Source: a virus
Virus record (IMG/VR): IMGVR_UViG_3300044956_000800
Location: 1 to 31,105 of that record
Length of the DNA: 31,105 nt
Direction: 5' to 3' (one strand)
In this document: positions 5,927 through 12,016 of the stretch, piece by piece
How the letters are laid out: each line of letters starts with the position of its first letter
How positions within the stretch are numbered: the stretch's first letter is position 1
The notes under the pieces: model-generated
The model's database searches: none
What the model was told of the DNA's origin: nothing
Seen by the model: only the letters and a program-made list of their open reading frames with translations
Translations under genes and position numbers: made by a program

Positions 5927-6239
5927 GGATAATATATTCCACTAAATTTTTCCATTCATTTTTAGTATGTCCAAATACGCTATTATAAGCTACATAATAA
6001 GAATTGTATCTCCACCAACCATCTTCTAAAATATCAGGATCAATATCTAATTCAGAATATAATTCTAAAAGGTTCTTTGTCGGAGAAGTATTTTCTGATG
6101 GTTTTGGGGTAGTCATAACTTTATCCAAATAAATAGTTATTAATTGATTCAACTTTTGATCATCTTCTGATTTTCCATAAAATTTAGCCAATACATATAG
6201 CCTTGGCCTTATTTCATTTCGATTTCGAATTTGATTCAT
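5919..6239 (-). CDS. Hypothetical phage protein, 106 aa, after the ACP gene
   Basis: This soluble protein has an acidic centre (LLELYSELDIDPDILEDGWW) and an aromatic C terminus (YNSYYVAYNSVFGHTKNEW). Its start at 6239 lies inside the last codons of the ACP gene (26-nt overlap), so its expression depends on the ACP message. No family is recognised; a partner role for the ACP is conceivable only from position. Confidence 0.65.
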   Translation of the reverse strand: MNQIRNRNEIRPRLYVLAKFYGKSEDDQKLNQLITIYLDKVMTTPKPSENTSPTKNLLELYSELDIDPDILEDGWWRYNSYYVAYNSVFGHTKNEWKNLVEYIIHG

Positions 6240-6498
6240 CGTTAATTTTCTTATTCAAGAACTCAATAAATTCTCCAAAAGCTTTCATACTAGTTTTCAT
6301 TTCTTCTATCTGCTTGGCATTTTGTATCAACCAAATATTATACTTATCTTCTATTTCCGAGGCTATTGATAATAAAGCGAATGAATCTAAATTAAGGTCT
6401 TCTAAAGAAGTATTCTCTTCGATAGCTATTCCTTTTTTATCTTTTAAAAGTTCATTTCTAATTAAAGTCTTAATTTGTTCTGGATCTACTGTTTTCAT
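6214..6498 (-). CDS. acpP: Acyl carrier protein
   Basis: This 94-aa protein has the acidic four-helix ACP pattern. The carrier motif DLNLDSFALLSIASEIEDKY places the phosphopantetheine acceptor at S39 (after D38), with the acidic recognition helix next to it. The usual DSL is DSF here. A C-terminal extension of about 15 residues is polar. The phage also encodes a holo-ACP synthase (8498-8806) that could load this ACP. The gene has its own promoter (TGGACA-N16-TATAAT, 6 nt before ATG 6498) inside the end of the purA-like gene and leads an operon of five genes. Which acyl or aminoacyl group it carries is unknown. Confidence 0.85.
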   Translation of the reverse strand: MKTVDPEQIKTLIRNELLKDKKGIAIEENTSLEDLNLDSFALLSIASEIEDKYNIWLIQNAKQIEEMKTSMKAFGEFIEFLNKKINDESNSKSK

Positions 6499-6504
6499 AT
6501 TAAT

Positions 6505-6532
6505 ATTATATCAAATACTTTCTTTATGTCCA
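6505..6532 (-). promoter_or_regulatory. Sigma70-type promoter, leaderless for the ACP operon
   Basis: Minus strand: TGGACA (6532-6527), 16-nt spacer, TATAAT (6510-6505), 6 nt to ATG 6498. It overlaps the last codons of the purA-like gene. Confidence 0.7.
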
Positions 6533-7506
6533 GAAAATACTACGTCACAGTATTCTTTTAATTCATTTAAAATATATTGTTTCATATTAGCGAAGTCATT
6601 AAATTTAATGAAATTAGGTCCCGAATTTTCATTATCTGTTTTAAGTTTGAATATATTAAGCTGTTCTAAAATATCGCATTTATTAATTATTAGTTTAGTG
6701 GTTCCAGATATTATAATCGCTTCTTTTAGTTTAGCAAGATTTAACCAATTTGTTATTCTTTTTCTATTAGTTGTTGTTCCATATTCCTTTCCTAGGTCTA
6801 TCAATTTATTTAACTCGTCATCTTGCCAAAGACTTTCTGGAAAAAGCGGATCTACTCCACTTTTGGTATCATATATTTTAGCTACCCCAATAATATCTTT
6901 TATTTTTTTGGGACTAAATCCTAAAGAGCAGGCTGAATAAGGTAATGTTTCACTACTGGTAACATATGGATAGTCTCCATAATTTATATCTAACCAAAAA
7001 CTTTGCGCTCCCTCACACAAGACGCTTCCTTCTAATTTACCATCCCAAATGTATTTTTTATCTAGATAATTTTTAGCTAATTTACCAATCCTTAACATCT
7101 TGTCTCCATATGCGGGAGCTATTCCTTGACCTGTTGTTCCTAACCTGGGTTTTAGAAATTTAAGATCATATCTTATGTGTCTTTCTGTGATTAGATTCGT
7201 CTTTGGACTCACTTTAATTAAAGAAGTATCGAATCCTTCTTTTTGTAAATACTCTATTTCGTCAAAAAATTTATCAATATTAATTACGCAATTTGGCCCA
7301 ATAATTGATTTTTTATTGTGAAATACACCAGAAGGAATAATATGCGTTTTATATTTTTTACCATTTAAATAAACTGTATGCCCTGCATTTGGACCACCAT
7401 TCCAACGACATACATAATCATAGTTTTTAGCTAAAGCGCTTGATATCTTACCTTTTCCTTCATCGCCCCAACAGATACCAAATATAACATCTACATATTC
7501 TATCAT
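6511..7506 (-). CDS. purA: Adenylosuccinate synthetase-family enzyme (PurA / PurZ-like)
   Basis: This 331-aa protein (ATG 7506 in a TAATG overlap; a TTG at 7515 is possible) has the whole PurA core: WGDEGKGK with D15, NAGHT with H43, GTTGQGIAPAYGDK, EGAQSFWLDINYGDYPYVTSS, TTTNRKRI for aspartate binding, and INKCD for guanine of GTP. PurA makes adenylosuccinate from IMP, Asp and GTP. The short length matches archaeal PurA and phage PurZ rather than the roughly 430-aa bacterial enzyme. PurZ acts on dGMP to build 2-aminoadenine DNA and often lacks this Asp, which is retained here. So PurA, or a PurZ0-like enzyme that keeps the Asp, are both open. An IMPDH/GMPR-family gene lies 1.3 kb upstream. 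Confidence 0.88.
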   Translation of the reverse strand: MIEYVDVIFGICWGDEGKGKISSALAKNYDYVCRWNGGPNAGHTVYLNGKKYKTHIIPSGVFHNKKSIIGPNCVINIDKFFDEIEYLQKEGFDTSLIKVSPKTNLITERHIRYDLKFLKPRLGTTGQGIAPAYGDKMLRIGKLAKNYLDKKYIWDGKLEGSVLCEGAQSFWLDINYGDYPYVTSSETLPYSACSLGFSPKKIKDIIGVAKIYDTKSGVDPLFPESLWQDDELNKLIDLGKEYGTTTNRKRITNWLNLAKLKEAIIISGTTKLIINKCDILEQLNIFKLKTDNENSGPNFIKFNDFANMKQYILNELKEYCDVVFSGHKESI

Positions 7507-7724
7507 TATTCGCAATCGTAAATCCTATTAGGATTTCTAATATCAAAAATACTTACATTTTGTTCTATTTTTTCATTAATAATAGATAATGTTTCATGAT
7601 CAATTACCTTATTAACGATTCCGCAATAGCCTTCGTCTAGAAGAGAGTTGACGACTATGAATACTCTTTTTCCTATCATCTTTTTCAAGATGTTTATTTT
7701 AGTTTTCTTTAATATTGAATCCAT
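7506..7724 (-). CDS. Small phage protein with an SH3-like segment, before purA
   Basis: This 72-aa protein contains the segment MIGKRVFIVVNSLLDEGYCG followed by IVNKVIDHETLSI and VSIFDIRNP. It looks like a small beta barrel and resembles short phage proteins I have seen with KVFI ... EGICG ... SIFDVR. It has no known function. Its stop overlaps the purA-like start (TAATG), so the two are coupled. A TTGATT-N17-TAATAT promoter stands 6 nt before its ATG. Confidence 0.7.
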   Translation of the reverse strand: MDSILKKTKINILKKMIGKRVFIVVNSLLDEGYCGIVNKVIDHETLSIINEKIEQNVSIFDIRNPNRIYDCE

Positions 7725-7730
7725 AATTAT

Positions 7731-7759
7731 ATATTATCCTTGATTTTAACAAAAATCAA
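7731..7759 (-). promoter_or_regulatory. Sigma70-type promoter, leaderless for the 72-aa protein / purA pair
   Basis: Minus strand: TTGATT (7759-7754), 17-nt spacer, TAATAT (7736-7731), 6 nt to ATG 7724. The -35 lies in the last codons of the phosphohydrolase gene. Confidence 0.65.
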
Positions 7760-8408
7760 GCTTAATATTGCCTTTTTTATCTATTGTTAAATAACTACAA
7801 GTTTCTTCACAAAAACTGCCTAAATTAATATATTCATTTGATACTTCTGCAACGTGAGTATGACCACAAATCACTTGATTAAAATTATTCTTATCAATAT
7901 ATACTAAAGCATTTTCCTTTACTTTGGAGCTTTTTTCTATAAAAGAATTTGATTTACCCTTAAAGATGCTAAAAAAATCATCTGCAAATGGGGTATGTTT
8001 TCTCACAAAATAATATAATTTAATAATAATATTTGTCATTATTTTATATTTAGTAAAATATATATCAAATATATCTCCATGCACAATTAAAATTTTATTA
8101 TTTTTATATTGTATAATATAATCATTTTTACATTTAAACCCCAAAAGAATACTCATAAACTCGGCTTTTAAAAAACAATGATTTCCAATCAAATATATGA
8201 TTTCTGATTTTTTACTTAATTTCCTCAATTTTGAAAGAACTTTCCAGTGATCTTTATTTAGTCTGCGCAAATTATGATGATCGAAAAGATCACCTGCAAT
8301 TATAATTTTATTTGCTTTAATTTTTTTAAGTATTTTTAATAATTTGGCAGCTTTACAACTTTTAGATCCTAGGTGAACATCTGAAAATATTAAAATATCC
8401 GTTTTCAT
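7746..8408 (-). CDS. Metallophosphoesterase, LpxH-like (UDP-2,3-diacylglucosamine hydrolase family)
   Basis: This 220-aa calcineurin-like phosphoesterase shows the metal-binding motifs in order: SDVHLG (D10, H12), AGDLFDHHNLRR (D40), GNHC (N76, H77), IVHGDIFD and CGHTHVAE. The D-HHNLRR wording after GDLFD is close to the LpxH/YbbF family, which hydrolyses UDP-diacylglucosamine in lipid A synthesis. The usual GNHD is GNHC here. The residue after GNH is often Asp or Glu, so activity may differ. Nearby ACP and AcpS make an envelope-lipid role attractive, but a nucleotide phosphohydrolase is equally possible. No clear promoter or Shine-Dalgarno is visible upstream. Confidence 0.8.
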   Translation of the reverse strand: MKTDILIFSDVHLGSKSCKAAKLLKILKKIKANKIIIAGDLFDHHNLRRLNKDHWKVLSKLRKLSKKSEIIYLIGNHCFLKAEFMSILLGFKCKNDYIIQYKNNKILIVHGDIFDIYFTKYKIMTNIIIKLYYFVRKHTPFADDFFSIFKGKSNSFIEKSSKVKENALVYIDKNNFNQVICGHTHVAEVSNEYINLGSFCEETCSYLTIDKKGNIKLDFC

Positions 8409-8497
8409 TACAGATCAATAAAATTAGGTCGAAATGAATTTGTGTTTGTAGAGTTTTTTGCTATTGCTAGATTTGTAATTTTATTTTTTTAAAAAAA

Positions 8498-8806
8498 TTA
8501 AACATTTTTAAAAACTATTGCTGTCGCATAGTCTCCGTCATGACTAATAGAAATCATACAATCTATATTTTTGCCATCTATTAATATTGAGGGCTTTTTA
8601 TTAATCGTTAATATTTCTATCTCTTTATTTATCTTTAAGATCCCAGCTTTATATGCTGCTTCTTTTGCAGCCCATTTTCCAGCTAATTTTTCATGAATAT
8701 TATTAGCCTTTGTCTCAGCGATTTCTCTTTGAGAGAAGACTTTTTCTATGAAAGATTTAGACTTATTTTTAAGTCTATTTATATTAAATATATCTATACC
8801 AATCAT
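8498..8806 (-). CDS. acpS: Holo-[acyl carrier protein] synthase
   Basis: This 102-aa protein is a short but complete AcpS: N-terminal GIDIFNINRL with Mg ligand D5, the helix GKWAAKEAAYKAG with Mg ligand E49, and the C-terminal strand ISISHDGDYATAIV. AcpS transfers 4'-phosphopantetheine from CoA to the serine of an ACP. The natural partner is the phage ACP at 6214-6498. Bacterial AcpS is usually about 120-125 aa, so this is slightly trimmed. It starts 3 nt after the IMPDH/GMPR-family gene ends and is the last gene of the long operon from 11960. Confidence 0.9.
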   Translation of the reverse strand: MIGIDIFNINRLKNKSKSFIEKVFSQREIAETKANNIHEKLAGKWAAKEAAYKAGILKINKEIEILTINKKPSILIDGKNIDCMISISHDGDYATAIVFKNV

Positions 8807-8808
8807 AT

Positions 8809-9915
8809 TTATTTACCGTGAGCAAAACTTTCATACATACTATTAGGACTTACTTTCACTACTTTTATTTTATTTGTCCAAATTCCACCTCTAATTTCTT
8901 CTATTGATCTAAAACCAAGATAACTCATGGCGCTTCTCAATCCATTTGCAAAATCATAAACAACATCTTCTAAAGTTTTATCTTTTAATAAGGGAATTAA
9001 AGTTCTATCCCCTTCGACAAAAAGATTCTTTTTTGTTCCATCGTAAAGCTCGTAATCTTCCACTACGTCTTTACTTGCCATGCCTCTATATTTGGCAAAT
9101 AGTTTCCCATCTTTTTCTATAATATTCTCCTCATCAACAACATCAGCGATACCCGCAAAAATTCTACCGCAGATAACTCCATCTGCTCCGCTTGCAATAG
9201 CCTTTACAAGATCTCTAGGATTTCTAATTCCTCCATCAGCTAAAATGCTTGGCCTGTTCTCTTCTTTTGGATGTTCATGTCGAAAATAATCTAGATTTGC
9301 TAATTGAAAATTTCTTACTGCTTTCCAAGCATAATACAATCCTGTTACGCTTGGGCAACCTATGCCTGTTTTAATTTGTGTCAAACACATACTTCCTGGA
9401 CCAATGAGGTGTCTAAAACCATCTGCTTCTAAATTCGCTAAACGATAAACACTTTCTTTTGTTAAAGTATTTCCAACGATAATATCTTGAGTATAGCTAG
9501 ATTGTTTGTACCATATCAGAAAATCTTCTACATTTTGTGATAATCCATTCGCTGTATCCAAAAAGAATATGTCTGTATATTGAGATATAATTGGTAGTCT
9601 AGTCTGAAAATCTTTTAGTCCAATTGCATTAATGCAAAAATTACTTTCATCTTTAATATATTTTGCTTTTTTAGCTTGTTGTTCTGGAGTCATGAATCTG
9701 TGAAGAACTCCTGCACCTCCAATCTGATTTATTTTAATGCATGGTTTAACAGATGAAACTGTATCCATTGGAGAAAGGATAATAGGGATATCTATATACT
9801 TATTTTTCGAAATTTTCGTGATCGTGCTGACTTCTTTTCTAGATGAAATATTAGAAAAGTTTGGCAACAATGCTATATCATCGTATCCTAATCCGTCTTC
9901 TATATGTATTTTCAT
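8809..9915 (-). CDS. IMP dehydrogenase / GMP reductase family enzyme (GMPR-like)
   Basis: This 368-aa TIM barrel has no CBS pair. It starts DGLGYDDIALLP and contains ILSPMD, the catalytic loop GPGSMCLTQIKTGIGCP with C177 and T179, LADGGIRNPRDLVKAIASGA and GADGVICG. After YRGMAS there is no Arg-Tyr pair like the IMPDH flap dyad, which argues for GMP reductase (GMP to IMP). However, the Glu expected in GMPR after MSS is Lys here, and the C-terminal ESFAHGK recalls the ESHPH end of IMPDH. Direction therefore stays open. With PurA it could turn GMP into AMP. It starts 1 nt after the stop of the 102-aa gene. Confidence 0.85.
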   Translation of the reverse strand: MKIHIEDGLGYDDIALLPNFSNISSRKEVSTITKISKNKYIDIPIILSPMDTVSSVKPCIKINQIGGAGVLHRFMTPEQQAKKAKYIKDESNFCINAIGLKDFQTRLPIISQYTDIFFLDTANGLSQNVEDFLIWYKQSSYTQDIIVGNTLTKESVYRLANLEADGFRHLIGPGSMCLTQIKTGIGCPSVTGLYYAWKAVRNFQLANLDYFRHEHPKEENRPSILADGGIRNPRDLVKAIASGADGVICGRIFAGIADVVDEENIIEKDGKLFAKYRGMASKDVVEDYELYDGTKKNLFVEGDRTLIPLLKDKTLEDVVYDFANGLRSAMSYLGFRSIEEIRGGIWTNKIKVVKVSPNSMYESFAHGK

Positions 9916-9916
9916 A

Positions 9917-10225
9917 TTAAAACTCTAAAATCGATCCATCTTTCTTTTTTAAATGTATTATTTTTGCTTGCTCTTCTTTCTTTATTTTAAGAATTTCGTC
10001 AGGTAAAAGAAATTTATCAAGATTATCTTTGATATTATCTAAAAATGCAATATTATTTTTATTGCAAGGGCAATTTGGTTTTTGTCCAACCTTTTGATAA
10101 ATATCACAATAAATTGGAAGCTGACCATCGTTTCCTTTAAGGTTATAAGAATGTATTATCACAACCAATTCCCAATGGTGTTCAATTAAAAGAATATCTT
10201 TGTTTTTATCTATTTCTTCATTCAT
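9917..10225 (-). CDS. Hypothetical phage protein, 102 aa, with a CPC motif
   Basis: The protein has a short N-terminal domain (HHWELVVIIHSYNLKGNDGQ) and three cysteines (YCDIYQKVGQKPNCPC), then a charged helical C terminus. It overlaps the upstream gene by 8 nt. A TATTAT hexamer stands 6 nt before its ATG, but the -35 is poor. It belongs to the operon carrying the GMPR-like gene and acpS. Function is unknown. Confidence 0.7.
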   Translation of the reverse strand: MNEEIDKNKDILLIEHHWELVVIIHSYNLKGNDGQLPIYCDIYQKVGQKPNCPCNKNNIAFLDNIKDNLDKFLLPDEILKIKKEEQAKIIHLKKKDGSILEF

Positions 10226-10559
10226 ATTTTGATAATATATTTACTATCTTATAGTATACCAAACTTGAGACATAAATTAAAGCAAAAAATTTATATCCTA
10301 CAAAAAAACTAGTAACAATGGATAACCAAAAATTTAAACAAAATGGACAGGTAATCAGCCTAATAAAAAAACAATTGTAGTTTAATCTTAAAAAATTTAT
10401 GAAATCCGTATTTAATCCAGCAATAGTTGATTTTTCATGCTGATGAATGATTTTATTTAGAAGTGGAAAACTTTTAAAATACTCAATAAAAGCATCGGTT
10501 TTAAACCATACTAATAATAATAGGGTATTAAAAAAAGAAAATAAAAATGCCTCGATCAT
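10218..10559 (-). CDS. Membrane protein with a CPFCLNFW motif
   Basis: This 113-aa protein has three hydrophobic stretches: residues about 1-20 (MIEAFLFSFFNTLLLLVWF), 67-90 (LITCPFCLNFWLSIVTSFFV) and 93-108. The CPFC pair is next to or inside the second segment and followed by NFW. Such C-x-x-C-x-x-x-W motifs occur in small uncharacterised membrane proteins of bacteria and phages (DUF1360-like, from memory) and might bind metal or form a disulfide. It overlaps the secreted repeat protein's stop (ATGA) and is likely expressed together with it. Confidence 0.75.
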   Translation of the reverse strand: MIEAFLFSFFNTLLLLVWFKTDAFIEYFKSFPLLNKIIHQHEKSTIAGLNTDFINFLRLNYNCFFIRLITCPFCLNFWLSIVTSFFVGYKFFALIYVSSLVYYKIVNILSKYE

Positions 10560-11071
10560 TCTGGACTTTCTGCTGAATAGGCGGCTTTTTTATCAGATCT
10601 TAAAGATCTTGTATATGTATATCCATTTTCAATAATTTCTGGATTATTAATGAGCTTCGTATCAAAATCGCTATTTTTATAACTATAGCGATTGTTACTC
10701 AGGTTTTTATCAACTCCATTTTCTAGTGAATCTTTTCTACAATCTAAATCTGATATATATCTATCGGGAAATTGTCTTGGATACACGCTATTCGTAGATG
10801 TAGTCCTATAAACTCCCCATTGTTGAGAAGAAGTATAAGTGTTTTGTTTTCTGACTATGTAAGTAGGAAAAATTCGATGAAAAATTGTATTCGTACCCAA
10901 ACTATCATACAACCAATATTCATTATCATTCATTTTCCTAATTGTCATAGATGGAAATTGCCTTGGATATACGCTGTTTGTACCGAATGTTCTTGTTATT
11001 GTAGCTTCTTCTCTTTGGCTAAAAGAATTAGATGATAAAAATAATAAAGTTAAAAATAAAAATTTATACAT
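10556..11071 (-). CDS. Secreted protein with three YPRQFP-type repeats
   Basis: This 171-aa protein starts at ATG 11071, which overlaps the dUTPase-like stop and has a strong GGAGGAG ribosome site 7 nt upstream. A further upstream ATG (11089) would add a charged leader and is not favoured. Residues 1-19 (MYKFLFLTLLFLSSNSFSQ) form a signal peptide. The mature part has three repeats of about 17 residues: GTNSVYPRQFPSMTIRK (30-46), GTNTIFHRIFPTYIVRK (59-75) and STNSVYPRQFPDRYISD (92-108). The C-terminal 60 residues are polar. It would act in the periplasm or outside the cell. I do not recognise the family. Confidence 0.8.
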   Translation of the reverse strand: MYKFLFLTLLFLSSNSFSQREEATITRTFGTNSVYPRQFPSMTIRKMNDNEYWLYDSLGTNTIFHRIFPTYIVRKQNTYTSSQQWGVYRTTSTNSVYPRQFPDRYISDLDCRKDSLENGVDKNLSNNRYSYKNSDFDTKLINNPEIIENGYTYTRSLRSDKKAAYSAESPE

Positions 11072-11498
11072 TAGTTTCTCCTCCATCAAATAAATAAATA
11101 TTTATAGGACTTAGAATCATATTCGCTATCTTATCTCCAACATAAACATCTATCCTAGTTCTTTCTCCTAAAAATCTTTCATTATCTGACATCATATAGG
11201 GGCTTTTTGGTATATTACCATTAGTTACCATTATAAGCAACTCTTTTTTTTCTTTAGGTAAGATTATATCTTGAAATACGTGCAATCCATTCCTAATATA
11301 GTTTTCTTTCCTTGGCAAAATTATTCCAACATACCCTTCTGGAATTTCTATTTCTATAAACGTTTTAATTAATCTTCTTTCTCCTGGAGAAATACAGCAT
11401 CTTTCGCCGCTTGAAATGCTATAGATAGCATTATTAAATTCGTTTGTAGGTTTTTTGCCTTTATTATGAAGTGATTTAAATTTAATTATCGGATTCAT
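11064..11498 (-). CDS. dUTPase-like protein with degenerate catalytic motif
   Basis: This 144-aa protein follows the dUTPase/dCTP deaminase fold order: a PGERRLIKTFIEIEIPEGYV strand pair, GIILPRKENYIRNGLHVF (motif II position) and GDKIANMILSPI (motif IV). In true dUTPases motif II is PRSG and motif III carries the G-V-I-D-x-x-Y catalytic Asp. Here the Ser is Lys, and the motif III region reads HVFQDIILPKEKKELLIMV with only a displaced Asp. The activity may be changed or lost. It overlaps dCMP deaminase by 17 nt, and dCMP deaminase and dUTPase normally act together to make dUMP, so a pyrimidine-related or regulatory role fits. Confidence 0.75.
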   Translation of the reverse strand: MNPIIKFKSLHNKGKKPTNEFNNAIYSISSGERCCISPGERRLIKTFIEIEIPEGYVGIILPRKENYIRNGLHVFQDIILPKEKKELLIMVTNGNIPKSPYMMSDNERFLGERTRIDVYVGDKIANMILSPINIYLFDGGETNV

Positions 11499-11901
11499 AT
11501 TTTTGTAAATCTATATTATGAAATTTAAATATTTTTTTAGAGTTCTCATCTTTTTCATATTCTTCCCCATAAATAACTTTTGATATGTTTGTAGAGGCTA
11601 TGATATTTGCGCAACTAGAACATGGCAAGAGAGTAACAGCTAATATATTAGCTTTCTTTACATCAACATTTGATAAAGCATTTACTTCTGCATGAATTAT
11701 ATAATTTCTTCTGCTATCTCTATCATTCCAAAATGTTTCGTTCTCTGTTTGACCGGCTCTTAAGCCATTATATCCTACGCCCAAGACTCTTCCGTTTTTA
11801 TCTAAAACGCAAGCGCCAACTTTTTTATGTGGATCTTCTGATCTTTTTGATGCAACTATAGCTATCTGCATAGCCATATCTTCAAAAGATATTCTTTTCA
11901 T
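11482..11901 (-). CDS. Deoxycytidylate (dCMP) deaminase
   Basis: This 139-aa protein is a zinc-dependent deaminase: H70-A-E72 (HAEVNAL), the PCSSC pair (C94, C97) as zinc ligands, and KKVGACVLD plus GVGYNGLR as substrate-side strands. The N-F/W-x-D-R segment before HAE is typical of dCMP deaminase rather than tRNA or cytosine deaminases. It converts dCMP to dUMP for dTMP synthesis, which suits an AT-rich phage. Its start codon overlaps the stop of the 20-aa membrane peptide gene (ATGA), so it is read from the promoter at 11967-11995. Confidence 0.92.
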   Translation of the reverse strand: MKRISFEDMAMQIAIVASKRSEDPHKKVGACVLDKNGRVLGVGYNGLRAGQTENETFWNDRDSRRNYIIHAEVNALSNVDVKKANILAVTLLPCSSCANIIASTNISKVIYGEEYEKDENSKKIFKFHNIDLQKYESDN

Positions 11902-11960
11902 TTAGATTTTGCTGACAGCCCAATGAATACAAACATAGCCATAATAAATGTTATCGTCAT
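11898..11960 (-). CDS. 20-aa membrane peptide gene heading the dCMP deaminase operon
   Basis: A 20-codon frame starts at ATG 11960 and stops at TGA 11900-11898, giving MTITFIMAMFVFIGLSAKSK. It is a hydrophobic helix followed by a short basic-polar end, as in small membrane peptides. Two facts support expression: a TTGCAT-N17-GATAAT promoter ends 6 nt before the ATG, and its stop overlaps the deaminase start (ATGA). It may be a functional membrane peptide or a leader whose translation delivers ribosomes to the deaminase, which has no Shine-Dalgarno of its own. Confidence 0.6.
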   Translation of the reverse strand: MTITFIMAMFVFIGLSAKSK

Positions 11961-11966
11961 AAATAT

Positions 11967-11995
11967 ATTATCCCATAATTTTTGAAAAAATGCAA
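11967..11995 (-). promoter_or_regulatory. Sigma70-type promoter, leaderless for the leftward nucleotide operon
   Basis: Minus strand: TTGCAT (11995-11990), 17-nt spacer, GATAAT (11972-11967), 6 nt to ATG 11960. It overlaps the divergent promoter 11982-12010 by 14 bp, so polymerase cannot occupy both at once. Confidence 0.65.
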
Positions 11996-12010
11996 GGATT
12001 TTTATATAAT
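11982..12010 (+). promoter_or_regulatory. Sigma70-type promoter, leaderless for the gene at 12017
   Basis: Plus strand: TTGAAA (11982-11987), 17-nt spacer, TATAAT (12005-12010), 6 nt to ATG 12017. This fixes the start at 12017 instead of the in-frame ATG at 11990, which lies within the promoter. Confidence 0.8.
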
Positions 12011-12016
12011 AAATAT

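Noticed and set aside
6203-6940. 245-codon plus-strand frame across the ACP and purA-like genes
   Set aside because: It is the antisense of two well-identified genes; the hydrophobic, Ser/Leu/Ile-rich translation is typical of reverse frames of AT-rich coding DNA.
6511-7506. Firm call of a 2-aminoadenine (Z) genome
   Set aside because: The synthetase keeps the PurA catalytic Asp, and no datZ, mazZ or DpoZ is visible in the window; kept only as an alternative.
8409-8497. Promoter or terminator between acpS and the phosphohydrolase gene
   Set aside because: An A/T-rich tract with TTTTTTTAAAAAAA is present, but neither a credible -35/-10 pair at the leaderless spacing nor a GC-containing hairpin could be found.
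8809-9915. Canonical IMP dehydrogenase
   Set aside because: No CBS domains and no Arg-Tyr flap dyad after YRGMAS; called at family level only.
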